64,000 bases of DNA, from positions 319,237,501-319,301,500 of the forward strand of contig NC_134137.1 in the NCBI RefSeq assembly GCF_033958435.1, written 5' to 3'. The notes below the pieces were generated by a model that ran no database searches, was not told the DNA's origin, and saw only the letters and a list, made by a program, of their open reading frames with translations. Source of the DNA: Carettochelys insculpta (Eukaryota > Chordata > Testudines > Carettochelyidae). Position 1 is the stretch's first letter. Every line of letters begins with the position of its first letter. Positions 46,075-57,214 of the stretch are shown here, piece after piece. The position numbers were made by a program, and so were the translations under genes.

Positions 46075-46784
46075 AGCCATGTCTACACGTGCACGCTACT
46101 TCGAAGTAGCGGCACTAACTTCGAAATAGCACCCGTCACGGCTACACGTGTTGGGCACTATTTCGATGTTAACATCGACGTTAGGCGGCGAGACGTCGAA
46201 GCTGCTAACCCCATGAGGGGATGGAAATAGCGCCCTACTTCGACGTTCAACGTCGAAGTAGGGACTGTGTAGTCGTTGCGCGTCCCGCAACTTCGAAATA
46301 GCGGGGTCCGCCATGGCGGCCATCAGCTGAGGGGTTGAGAGACGCTCTCTCTCCAGCCCCTGCGGGGCTCTATGGTCACCGTGTGCAGCTGCCCTTAGCC
46401 CAGGGCTTCTGGCTGCTGCTGCCGCAGCTGGGGATCCATGCTGCATGCACAGGGTCTGCAACCAGTTGTCGGCTCTGTGGATCTTGTGTTGTTTAGTGCA
46501 ACTGTGTCTGGGAGGGGCCTGTTAAGGGAGCGGCTTGCTGTTGAGTCTGCCCTGTGACCCTGTCTGCAGCTGTGCCTGGCACCCTTATTTCGATGTGTGC
46601 TACTTTGGCATGTAGACGTTCCCTCTCAGCGCCTATTTCGATGTGGTGCTGCGCAACGTCGATGTTCAACATCGACGTTGCCAGCCCTGGAGGACGTGTA
46701 GACATTATTCATCGAAATAGCCAATTTGATGTCGCCACATCAAAATAGGCTACTTCGATGTAGGCTTCACGTGTAGACGTAGCC
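46075..46784 (-). mobile_element. 711-bp type Harbinger-derived MITE, copy 3
   Basis: Inverted copy (710 bp) with the canonical 3-bp duplication TTA (46072-46074, 46785-46787). The transposase-start region is near 46440 on the minus strand, with the ATG intact at 46440-46438. Confidence 0.88.
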
Positions 46785-46787
46785 TTA

Positions 46788-47148
46788 GTGTATACATACC
46801 CTGCATGTCTCTGTAAGACTGGGCTCAGCCAGCTCCATTTCCCCTGTACAGAGCACTCCCTTCCTGTGCCTCCTTCTCAGTCTTGAGCTGATGGACTTAC
46901 TGGCTGGTTAGCTCTCCCAGTCTACCAGCCTGATTATCTGATTAACCTGATCAGCTTTCTCCAGGTAGTGGAGAGGTGAACTAATAGGTGTGGGAGTGAT
47001 CAGCCTGCAGATTCACCTTTAATTTCCTGCACTTCACCACAACCTCGTAGAAAAATAAATCTACTTTGGAGAGGCTATATTTACTTAGCTTCATTTTTTA
47101 AAGCTCCTTGTTGTCGTTGTCAGTCAAATATTTTCAAAGGACAATGGG
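46788..47148. other. No recognised gene or element
   Basis: Spacer of mixed composition; nothing supported. Confidence 0.5.
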
Positions 47149-47590
47149 ATGTTTTCCCCAGACTTTTGTTCTCAGATTGTTAAATTGGACCACAGAGCTG
47201 GTGTACTAAAGTCTTCAAATCACAAGCTACAGACATTCGTAAACAGATTCCTGAGGCACTTTCTTCACATAAAATGGCAAGATTTTGTCACAAGTGAGGA
47301 GCTTTGGAACAGAGCAGGACAAGAACTAATTGATGTTCAAATCAAGAGAAGAAAGTGTGGATGGCTAGGGCATACTCTCAGAAAACCATCATCCAGCATA
47401 GTCCATCAAGTTCTTAAATGGAACCCACAAAGAAAACACAAAAGAGGAAGAGATCAGACAATGTGGAGATCTATTAAGACTGAAGGACAACAACTGGGGT
47501 ACTCCTGGAGTCAGCTAGAATTTTTTGTCCCGAGACAGAGTGAAGTGAAGGAAACTTGTAGATAACTTATACTCCACTCAAGAGTACAAG
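47149..47590 (+). mobile_element. LINE ORF2 C-terminal fragment
   Basis: One open frame of 138 codons matches the C-terminus of an RTE/Jockey-like LINE polymerase: LQTFVNRFLRHFLHIKWQDF, SEELWNRAGQELIDVQIKRR, a KCGWLGHTLRKPSSSI block and a basic KRGRDQTMWRSI end. No catalytic RT part is present. The frame is clean but truncated, and its exact clade is not certain (RTE-X-like by wording). Confidence 0.65.
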
Positions 47591-48670
47591 GGTTTAAATC
47601 AAGGCAAGTCTTCAATTCTGTTGGTTGCTCAGATAGGTATTGGGACAAAATTATGAACTTCTATCTGAAACTGGCAGCTTACTGGAGGTTTTGGAGGATG
47701 GGTTTTGCTATAGTCTTGCTTAGAGAATGGGCGTATGTGTTTTTGCTAGCATTGATAATGGTTTCTTTAGTGAAGAATGCCCAATTGCCTGTTTTAATGT
47801 GGATGGTATGTTCCCCTTTTCAAAGGATTTGAACTGTGGTAAACCAGTTAGCAGCCAAGGCCTTGTCTAAACTAGGATTTAAGAGGAAAAGTTAACAAGG
47901 TAATACAAAGGTAACAAAAGATTTACTGAATTTTCTTCTTCCAGTTCAACATCCTTTCTCCTATTATCTTGCTTATGCTTTGCTTTGGTTTTCTTCCATA
48001 CCTGAAATTTTCACATGAAAATTCCCAGATTTTTACTTTTTCCTGCTAGCTGGCATGCTTAAGACCAACATAAAAAATCAGATTTTGGCATGGATTTCTT
48101 TGCTATTTTTATTAGTGTTTTATCTGGTGATGTTCCAAAGTGATGACTAGGAAAATTAAAAATACCCATATATTTTATTTTATTTTCTGTGGTTCTGCTT
48201 TAGTTCTGTTTGTAATAAGTAGGAGGTCTAAGACAATGTTTCTTAACCCTTAGCTTTGAAGGATCTCTTCCCCTTTGCTGTGCACAGGTTCATAATATCT
48301 ATTAATTCAGTTTTTTCTCTAATTTTATAACAGCAACATGGAAACAGGGAGCCCAGATGCATAAAGAATGGGAAACTCAGAAACTGAGAGCCAGGTTCTA
48401 AGACTAGTGCTTCTCTGATTTCTATTTAAAGCCAAAATGTGAAATCCTGAAAAACCATTCATCTCTCCACAGTTATTCTATGCATGAAATGAATCTTACA
48501 TTTTGGAAAAGACAAAATATCTCCAAGATTAGGATTATGAGAACTGCAAATATGAACCTGGATAAGGTGACTTGAGAACCACAGCCACCAGTACTTTATA
48601 TGGATGCACCCTGTGATTTTTGTAATGTCATTTTGTGTTGCATTGTCTTGCTTGGAAGCATTTGTAACAT
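47591..48670. other. No recognised gene or element
   Basis: AT-rich spacer before Harbinger B. Nothing supported. Confidence 0.5.
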
Positions 48671-48839
48671 ATTGGGTACTTCTACGCTAGCCAGCTACTT
48701 TGAAGTAGCCGGCACAACGTCGAAATAGCACCCGTTGTGTCTACACATGCCGTGTGCTATTTCAACATTGAAATCGATGTTAGGCGGTGAGACGTCAAAG
48801 TCGCTATTCCCATCCGAAGATGGCAAGCCGTGGCAATGG

Positions 48840-49634
48840 ACGGTCAGGTACATACCCCACAGGGCACACACCCATGGGCCACGGAGCGGGGGCACCAGAC
48901 ACGACAGGGAGCCTCACACACCGTCAGCAGACCCCAACCCACAACTGCCCAGCCACAGCATGGTCCCAGGACAGCGGCACGGCCATCAGTGCCCGTCAGC
49001 ACCTGCACCCATGGACAGCACTGTGCCCTAAACCCGGGGGCAGAGGGAGACAATGCAATAGGCACAGCCAACAGGGACATCACACCCACCGACTGGGATG
49101 GAGACCCAGCACCCAAAGGTCGGGCGGGGTGGAAATGGGACACGGGAGGCCAGGGCACGGTACTAACAGCCTTCCCCTCCCTCTCTCCCTCTCTGCAGCT
49201 GCACCATCCGGCATCCCCAGCAGCCAAGCACCCTTCATCGTCCCCACCAGCTCGCCAGAGGTCAGCCACTGCCAGCAGCTGGAGACACTCCCAAGGCCAG
49301 CGGGATGGTCCCGCCACTGCTGCACCCTGGGGATAGCCCCTGTGGACCCCCAGCTCCTGGCAGCTCTCTGGTGGTAGATGGAGGTGGCAGAGCAGAGACT
49401 CTGCTTTGACCGGGAGGAGTCCACCCGGCGGTGGGCAGTGTGGGAGAATTTCATGGGGGTCTTCTGGGACATAGCCGGGTCTATCCGGGAGGCCGTCGCC
49501 CAGCTCCTGCCCCCCGCTGCCTCCTGGGCCGCCCTCCCTGCCACTCCACCCGCTGTCCCCCCGCCTCGCCACCTGCTGCCCCACCTGCCATGCCGTCTGC
49601 AAGCTCCCCAGGACCAGAGCCCACTGGGGCTTAA
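48840..49634 (+). pseudogene. Harbinger Myb-like gene remnant (element B)
   Basis: Exon 1 with the whole DNA-binding domain is deleted: sequence jumps from the terminal region (about 48830) to the intron donor TCAGGTACATACC. The intron and a CTCTCTGCAG acceptor ending near 49199 remain. Exon 2 holds the C-terminal helical part (VAEQRLCFDREESTRRW, FMGVFWDIAGSIREAVAQLL), interrupted by a TAG just before 49378. It can no longer bind DNA as a Myb protein. Confidence 0.75.
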
Positions 49635-50061
49635 GACAAGCCAGTGGAGGCATCCTGGCCATACTTGCCAGTCCTCCCAGCCCCCAACCAGCCGCGCCGG
49701 GGACCGCAAACATGGGGGGGAGTCGTGAGCCATACCTGCCAGGGGTCGCGCCCCTCTACCCCCCACCCCGGACTGATGGGCCAATGGCTGAGCCGTCCTC
49801 TGGGCCCCCATTTGCCTAGTAGTCCCCCATGTGTATAGTTGTCCCCTGTGTATATAGTTGTCCCCCTTTGTATATTGGTTGCAGTTTCTGTTGTGCACAA
49901 AACAAAGTTATCAGTTTTCAAAAAAAAAAAGGTTTTATTTTCCAAATAACTGGAGGCGTGTGCTTGTTTTGGGGGCGGGGTGATGTGCAGGTGTTGGGGG
50001 CGGTGTGCGAGCAGTGTGGGCTGTGTGTGTGGGGGTCCTCCGGGGAAGGCCAGGGAGGTGC

Positions 50062-51484
50062 TCAGGGGTCTCCCTGATCAAAGTGGGCCCACAGGACCTC
50101 ACGGACCTGTACCCCCTCACGGTGGGCCTGGCGGCTGGGTGCAGCGGCTGGCTGGAGAAAGCCCGTGCTGGTGTTAGCTGCCCACCCCTGGACAAAAGCC
50201 TCCCCCTTGCCCTTGACAATGTTGTGGAGCATGCAGCATGCACCCACAACCTGGGGGATGTTCTGGAGGCTGACATCCAGTCGGGCAAGGAGGCACCACC
50301 AGTGGCCCTTCAGATGGCCGAAGGTCCTTTCCACCACCTGGCGGGCATGGTTCAGGGGTTCGTTGAACTGCTCCTGGCTGGCATTGAGGTGGCCGATGTA
50401 TAGGTGCACGAGCCAGGGCTGGAGGGGGTAGGCCGCACCCGCCATGAGGCAGATGGGCACGGTGGTGTCCCCCAGAGGGAGATCCCTCTGGGGGATGTAG
50501 ATCCCTGCCTCCAGCCAGCAGCACAGGCCCAAGTTCCTAAAAACACAGGCATCGTGTATGCAGCTGGGCCAGCCCACGTACACATCCTGGAAGCGGCCCC
50601 GACTGTCCACCATGGCCTGCAGGACCATGGAGTGGTAGCCTCTGAGGTTTATGTATCTTCTTCCACTGTGGTCCAGGGTGCGGATGGGGATGTGGGTCCT
50701 GTCCAGGGCCCTGAAGCAGTTCGGGAACCCCAGGGTGGCGAATCCGGAGACAGCTGCATCCAGGTCCCTGAGTCGGATGACCCTCTGAAGCAGCATGGCA
50801 TTGAGTGCATGGACCACCTGTGGGGAGGGAACACAGGTGCCATGAGAGTGTGCAGGGTGCCCCGGGGCCCTCCCCCCAGGCCCCCCTCACGGGCACCTCC
50901 CTGGGTACCCCCCCGCTCAGCCCCTCACTCCCCGGCACCCCTCCCTCCCCAGCCCCATACCCGGCCCCCCCACCCCCCAATGGGTGCGTGCCCGGGCCTC
51001 CTTACCTCCATGATGACGGCCCCGACCGTGGCCTTTCCCACCCCAAACTGGTGTCCCACGGAGCGGTAGCTGTCTGGAGTGGCCAGCTTCCAGACAGCTA
51101 TTGCGACCCTCCTCTCAACGGTGAGGGCGCGCCGCTTCCGGGTGTGCTGGTGCCTCAGTGTGGGGCTGAGCCACTGGCAGAGCTCCAGGAAGGTCTGCCA
51201 GCGCATGCGGAAGTTCCTCAGCCACATGTTGTCGTCCCAGTCCCGCATGACCAGCTGCTCCCACCACTCGGAGCTGCTGGGGTAGCTCCACAGGCGGGGG
51301 AGCAGCGGCGGGGGGAGGAAGAGGGGAGCCCGGTGATCAGGGGCATCCCCGTCTGCCCCCGGGGAGGACTCCTCTGGCAGGAACCACTAGGCGGCCTCCT
51401 GGGCAGCACCTAGCAGGGTGCTTGCCCTTGGATGACTACCTGGAGGGCCTCCTCTTCCTGCTGCTGCTGCTGCTGGGGGTCCAT
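50062..51484 (-). pseudogene. Harbinger DDE transposase gene (element B), nearly intact
   Basis: HARBI1-like transposase. The start Met at 51484 begins MDPQQQQQQEEEALQ. A one-base frame change near 51430 and a TAG at 51391-51389 break exon 1, after which it is open (WFLPEESSP, SEWWEQLVMRDWDD, NFRMRWQTFLELCQWL, VERRVAIAVWKLATPDSYRS with the helix-turn-helix-like VGHQFGVGKATVGAVIMEV). The donor GTAAGG begins at 51005 and the CCCCACAG acceptor ends at 50818: a 188-bp phase-0 intron. Exon 2 (50817-50062) has ALDRTHIPI (Asp 1), WPSCIHDACVF (Asp 2) and VVERTFGHLKG (Glu), plus PQVVGACCMLHNIV. The usual DGTHI is DRTHI here. About 380 codons remain open after the TAG. Confidence 0.85.
50818..51005 (-). 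other. Intron of Harbinger transposase B
   Basis: Minus strand GTAAGGAGG...CCCTCCCCACAG. GT-AG ends, pyrimidine-rich 3' side, flanking frames both phase 0. The equivalent intron lies at 10268-10132 in element A. Confidence 0.8.
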
Positions 51485-51748
51485 GTCTGCTGTGACTTGG
51501 GCTGCGAGTGTGGCTAGCACTCTGCAGACCTTGTGCTGTGCAGGCCAGGTGTGTCTGAGAGGGGCCCTTTAAAGGAGTGGCTTGCTGTTGCCCTGGAAGG
51601 GCGAGTCCAGCCTGTGACCCGGTCCGCGGGCTTTCCTGGCCCCTTATTTCGACAGGTAGCGCTTGAGTGTGTGGACGCTCTGCATTTCCTTCCGGGGCAG
51701 CTCCTTTCGACGTTGAACGTCGACGGCACCAGCCCTGGAGGACATGTA

Positions 51749-52459
51749 GGCTACGTCTACACGTGCAGCCAACATCGAAATAGCTTATTTCGATGTTGCG
51801 ACATCGAAATAGTCTATTTCGATGAATAACGTCTACACCTCCTCCAGGGCCGGCAACGTCGATGTTCAACTTCGACGTTGCTCAGCCCAACATCAAAATA
51901 GGCGCAGCGAGGGAACGTCTACACGTCAAAGTAGCACACATCGAAATAGGGATGCCAGGCACAGCTGCAGACAGGGTCACAGGGCGGACTCAACAGCCAG
52001 CCGCTCCCTTAAAGGGCCCCTCCCAGACACAGTTGCACTAAACAACACAAGATACACAGAGCTGACAACTGGTTGCAGACCCTGTGCCTGCAGCATAGAT
52101 CCCCAGCTGCCGCAGAAGCAGCCAGAAGCCCTGGGCTAAGGGCTGCTGCCCACGGTGACCATAGAGCCCCGCAGGGGCTGGAGAGAGAGCATCTCTCAAC
52201 CCCCCAGCTGATGGCCGCCATGGAGGACCCAGCAATTTCGACGTTGCGGGACGCGGATCGTCTACACGGTCCCTACTTCGACGTTGAACGTCGAAGTAGG
52301 GCGCTATTCCTATCTCCTCATGAGGTTAGCAACTTCGACGTCTCGCCGCCTAACGTCGAAGTTAACTTCGAAATAGCGCCCGACGCGTGTAGACGCGATG
52401 GGCGCTATTTCGAAGTTGGTGCCGCTACTTCGAAGTAGCGTGCACGTGTAGACGCAGCT
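51749..52459 (+). mobile_element. 711-bp Harbinger-derived MITE, copy 4, nested
   Basis: Inserted in the transposase-side end of Harbinger B with the 3-bp duplication GTA (51746-51748, 52460-52462). Nearly identical to the copy at 17116-17826, including an ATA in place of the transposase ATG. Confidence 0.9.
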
Positions 52460-52762
52460 GTAGATGATACATGTCGAACTAGCCTATTTTGATGTCCTTA
52501 CTTCAAAATAGGCTACTTCGACATAATGTGCTACTGTAGATGTAGCCATTATGATGCGAGCAGCCAGCTGACTGCTAACATTTACAACATACTGTACCAG
52601 AACTGTCATCAGAAGGGCTGTCGAAGGCAGCTGGCCTTTTTGTTGTTGTTGTTTTGTCCCATTAGAGACGTGGACAGTCAGCCTACAGACATCAAGGAAG
52701 AGGAAGAATGATTTTGCTGTATTGATTATAAAACCTTATTGAAAACAGCAGAGGAAGCAGTA

Positions 52763-52955
52763 ACAGAGAGGAAGCCGTGCTAGTCTATATACTATCAAAA
52801 CAAAAAGCAGTCAAATAGCACTTTAAAGACTAGCAAAATAGTTTATTAGGTGAGCTTTTGTGGGACAGACAGAAGTGGGTCTGTCCCACAAAAGCTCACC
52901 TAATAAACTATTTTGCTAGTCTTTAAAGTGCTTCTTGACTGCTTTTTGTTTTGAT
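52763..52955. mobile_element. Penelope hairpin insertion, 193 bp
   Basis: Near-perfect hairpin: left arm CAGTCAAATAGCACTTTAAAG ... GGGACAGAC, right arm its complement. The ~16-bp duplication AGCAGAGGAAGCAGTA/AGCAGGGGAAGTAGTA lies at 52747-52762 and 52956-52971. Confidence 0.82.
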
Positions 52956-52971
52956 AGCAGGGGAAGTAGTA

Positions 52972-54188
52972 CATAGCAGATTCAGTACACACCGAGTGAT
53001 TATATTATAAAGTAAAAGGTGGTTAATTTAAGACTTATGAAATCATCCCCACATCTTGGCAAACATTCCACGTGTGCACTGTTTATTAGGTTTTATTTTC
53101 TTAAAAATCAGAGTACTCAAAGCTATTGCTCTACAGGGATCAGCTTAAGTATCTTAGTTTCAGAGAATATAGCAGTGGATGAACTCATATCTGCTTATTT
53201 CATGCCCATACCAAATGGGGTTTAAATACGAAATACTAAGGAAAAACAATTCAGACTCAGCAGGCCTTAGGGAGATTATTTTTCAGGTCAGTGTCACTGA
53301 AACATGTTCTTGGGAGCCTAGATGCACATTTTCTCTGAATAGCAAAGGTGTTCATCATGCTATGTTGCTTTTATTCCTAGAGCTATCAAAAATATTGTCA
53401 TAGTTTCAAATGTGTTGTCTTGCTTAACTACCATGGCTTCTTTTAAAAATATTTTTCCACACTTTGGATGCTTGGCACCTACTTATTAGTCCTTTGTGGG
53501 TTAGTAGTTTTGTTCTTTCATTGTGTTGTCTATATTTGTAAATGCTTTAGGGGCACCCCGTTCCTTATGAAGTCAGTAGCAAAACTTCAGGTGCAAGAGG
53601 ATTTGGGACTTAATATTCAGGAATGAGACACCAATTATTATTAGACATTGTGCAGGCATGTTCTGCACATATTTCTCTATTGCAAATCACCTGCAGATCC
53701 TGGGCTTTTTTTTTGTTTTTTTGTGTGCACAGGCAGCAACTTGTATTGAGCTCTTTGGAGATGCTATGATGTGCATAAATGAGATACACATATTCATTTT
53801 TAATTGAGCTCAGCTTTTCAGTGGTTTATCAGGCCCCAGCAGCATGCTCAGATCTGTACAGACCACAGAAGGAGACAGAGGGCCTGATTCTCTTCTTCAT
53901 TAAATATCTGCTCAAGGAGGTGGTAGGACTGGGGGAGGACCAATCAGGCAGCTGGTTCTGATTTCCTCCAGTCTCTCTGCTTCTATGACTGAGAGCTGCT
54001 TGTGGGCTGCTCTAACTAGTGCCATTATTCAGAGTCTTCAATGACACTTACTCATCTGAAGGATAGTCCCAGTGAAGTGATTCTCTGACATGCCCTCTGC
54101 CCCTGTCCAACAATCCTATCAGGCAGATGGATTAGTTCTCTCTGCTATCTGAGCAATGCAGATACACTGCAGCCCCCTTATGCCACAT
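52972..54188. other. No recognised gene or element
   Basis: AT-rich DNA, no supported frame, no clear repeat end. Confidence 0.5.
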
Positions 54189-54191
54189 ATA

Positions 54192-54902
54192 AGCCGTGTC
54201 TACACATGCACACTACTTCGAAATAGCGGCACTAACTTCGAAATAGCGCCCATCACGGCTACACGTGTTGGGCGCTATTTCAATGTTAACATCGACGTTA
54301 GGCAGCGAGACGTCGAAGCCGCTAACCCCATGAGGGGATGGGAATAGTGCCCTACTTCGAAGTTGAACGTCGAAGTAGGGCACGTGTAGACGATCCGCGT
54401 CCCACAATATCGAAATAGCGGGGTCCGCCATGGTGGCCATCAGCTGAGGGGTTGAGAGACGCTCTCTCTCCAGCCCCTGCGGGGCTCTATGGTCACCATG
54501 TGCAGCTGCCCTTAGCCCAGGGCTTCTGGCTGCTGCTGCCGCAGCTGGGGATCCATGCTGCATGCACCGGGTCTGCAACCTGTTGTCGGCTCTGTGGATC
54601 TTGTGTTGTTTAGTGCAACTGTGTCTGGGAGGGGCCCTTTAAGGGAGCGGCTTGCTGTTGAGTCCTCCCTGTGACCCTGTCTGCAGCTGTGCCTGGCACC
54701 CTTATTTCGATGTGTGCTACTTTGGCGTGTAGACGTTCCCTCGCAGTGCCTATTTCGATGTGGTGCTGCGCAACGTCGATGTTGAACGTCGACGTTGCCA
54801 GCCCTGGAGGACGTGTAGACGTTATTCATCAAAATAGCCTATTTCGATGTCACTACATCGAAATAAGCTACTTCGATGTAGGCTTCATGTGTAGACGTAG
54901 CT
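54192..54902 (-). mobile_element. 711-bp Harbinger-derived MITE, copy 5
   Basis: Inverted orientation, 3-bp duplication ATA (54189-54191, 54903-54905). Carries the transposase-start region near 54557 (minus). Confidence 0.88.
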
Positions 54903-55170
54903 ATACAGTTCAGTGGGTTCCATCATATAGCTGCAGAAGCTGACTCATAGCCTTGGTCTCCAGGAGCTTACATTCAAATGAGAATGCACTACCTGTCATT
55001 GGTTAGAACAACAGCGGTGGCTGTGACTTGCTGTGGGACGCTGGGCAAGTCTGCTAGCCTTTGTTTTTTTTCCCCATTTCCAGGATGTGGCTAATGATAT
55101 TTTACTCCTCTCACTCTTTGACTTGTTTGTATAGTTTACAAACTCATTACGATGTAGTCTGTCTCAGAAG

Positions 55171-55401
55171 GGCTATGTCTACACGACAGAGTTTGGTCAA
55201 CAAAACCAGGGTTTGCTGAGCTTCTGGTTGGCCGTTCTGTCAAGAGAGTGTCTAGGCAGTCTGGCTGCTGTCTATCAATAGAGCAGATTGCTCTATTGAT
55301 CTGCTTTTGTGTGTGGATAGGATCTGTCAACAGAAGTTTTGCTTTAAGATCTCTTCTAACAGTAACTTCTGTTGACAGATCACTATAGTGTAGACATAAC
55401 C
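55171..55401. mobile_element. TCTACAC MITE (CTGTTGACAGA family), copy 2
   Basis: GGCTATGTCTACACGACAG at the left, TATAGTGTAGACATAACC at the right, interior of TCTGTCAACAGAAG words. Flanking triplets are AAG and ATG. Confidence 0.75.
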
Positions 55402-56980
55402 ATGATGTTTAGATAAGTTCTTAGCGCAGTGGATCTCTGCAGAGGTCTCTGAGGCTGGCTCCATTATAATACAAAAAATAACAATATTGATTTTATATCC
55501 TAAGCAAAGTAAGAATTGCTCTATTACAATTTGAAATTTTCTTGGTGTTCCTCAATAGAAGGTTTTCATTTCATTTCATGGTATTTGCCTATGCAGCAAA
55601 AAAGCATCCACGACACACTCTAAGGGAGGGTAAAGATTCCATTATAGTTTTACAGTGAATTAATTAAATTGTGGATGGTGAGTTTGATACCACATTACGA
55701 CTGCAAGACCATGTTCGATTTGTTCTGCAAAGCTACTATCAAGTTTTTGGATTCTGTAAAGTAATCATCATAATCATAAATAAAGAAACAAATTAATAGA
55801 ATCAAATGAAAGCTGTTCTAAAGCATTTCCTCTAGCATTTTTTCCGTTCCCACATCTCTCTCTTGAGCAGAGACTGCTAATTGTGCTGAGTAGCACCAGA
55901 CTGTGTTTGGGTTTTCTGTGTGTTTCTTTGTCATTACTGGTTTGCTGTTTAGTTAAGGACATTACTATTACCTCAGCTGTTACGAATGAGCCTGGTATAT
56001 ATTTCTCTGGGATCCACGAGTTTTCCTTTATTCTAATTCTTGGGTTAAACTGTGTTCAGAGTGTAATGTAACCTCTTTATTTAGACAGTTAGGTTTAGTG
56101 TGGTCCTTGATAAGAGAAAGTTACTTGATTAGATAAAGAGACTTGTGTCAGCACAAAGACAGGGACCTAAGATGTTGGCTGAGACATGTTACAGTGTGCA
56201 GTTCTTAGGCTCTGAAATGATGATGATGGAAATAGCATTATATATATAGTAAAGCTTTTTTTTTTCCTTTTATTAGCCTGTTTATGACTAAACCCAACAA
56301 GAATGGCTTAGTTTTTCATCTCTATTTTGCTAATTGGTTCTTTAAGAATAATTCTGGCTACCAAAGTAGGAGGGCTCCCAAGTTCCTGAGCAGTACCCAG
56401 ACTACAGCCACTACTTGACAGCTCTCTGGAACCAGGAGGCAAACGTGCTGGTGCAACTCTATGCCAGAAGAGGCTCTGCTCACAGAGCCCTGCTGATAGG
56501 CCCTGATGCACTGCCTAAGCTAGGAGGAGGCACAGGCGCTGTCTGAGCAGCAGAATGAACTCCTGAGATGCTGCTCCACTGGACCCTGATTTCTGATGCT
56601 GACCCTGACATTGGTCCTTGATTCCTGCTTGATGCTTCATACCACTATCTGACTCTGACTGCAGCTTGATTCCTGGCACTGTTGCCTGATTCCTGACTTT
56701 AGCTTGACTGTTGGCACAGGTATTTGATTGCAGCCTCAAACAATGTGTGACTTCTGACTCCGACTTCAGCCCAGTTTGTGGCATGATCCTGAGTCTGACA
56801 CTAACACCTGCTCTGCATTTGGTTCCTCGCTCCTGAGCAGGACTGTCCAGGACCTGGTTGGTCCCTCCACTGATCTAGGCTTTTCCTCCAACCCATTTTA
56901 AAACTGGTTTAGTTAGACTAGCTTTAAATTCAATTAGAATTATTGGAGAATTCTCACCAGGGTAGACAAACCTAACTCCG
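55402..56980. other. No recognised gene; short imperfect tandem
   Basis: Mostly AT-rich. Between 56595 and 56790 the words TGATTCCTG, CTGACTCTGAC and GCTTGATTCCTGGC recur every 15-25 bases, a decayed tandem or part of an LTR-type repeat. No named element. Confidence 0.4.
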
Positions 56981-57214
56981 CCATGAAGCCTCTGGGGGTT
57001 CCATGCCAGTCCCAAGCCTGGATAAAGGAAGTGGGTTGGTCAGATGAGTGATGATGCACTGACCGTGAAACAACAATACGAATGAAATCTGATGCCCGTA
57101 TGACTACATGATAAAAGATGATGACTTAGACGTTGCCCAGATCAACAAGGTCCATGACACCAATTGAGCAATCAAGGTTGGGTCGATAAGTTGGCTACTG
57201 AAAGAAAATTGCAA

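Larger units (their letters stand above)
48674..52547 (-). mobile_element. Harbinger element B with nested MITE
   Basis: Ends GGGTACTTCTACGCTAGCC and, inverted, CTACTGTAGATGTAGCC, flanked by the 3-bp duplication ATT (48671-48673, 52548-52550). Without the nested 711-bp MITE and its extra triplet the element is about 3.16 kb, shorter than A because the Myb exon 1 is missing. The transposase keeps all three catalytic acidic residues. Strand is given for the transposase. Confidence 0.86.

Noticed and set aside
48844..49713. 289-codon minus frame in Harbinger B
   Set aside because: Long only because the region is GC-rich; the plus strand carries the Myb remnant with splice sites and helical exon 2.
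50404..51069. 221-codon plus frame opposite the transposase
   Set aside because: Antisense to the DDE exon; the minus strand holds the catalytic motifs.
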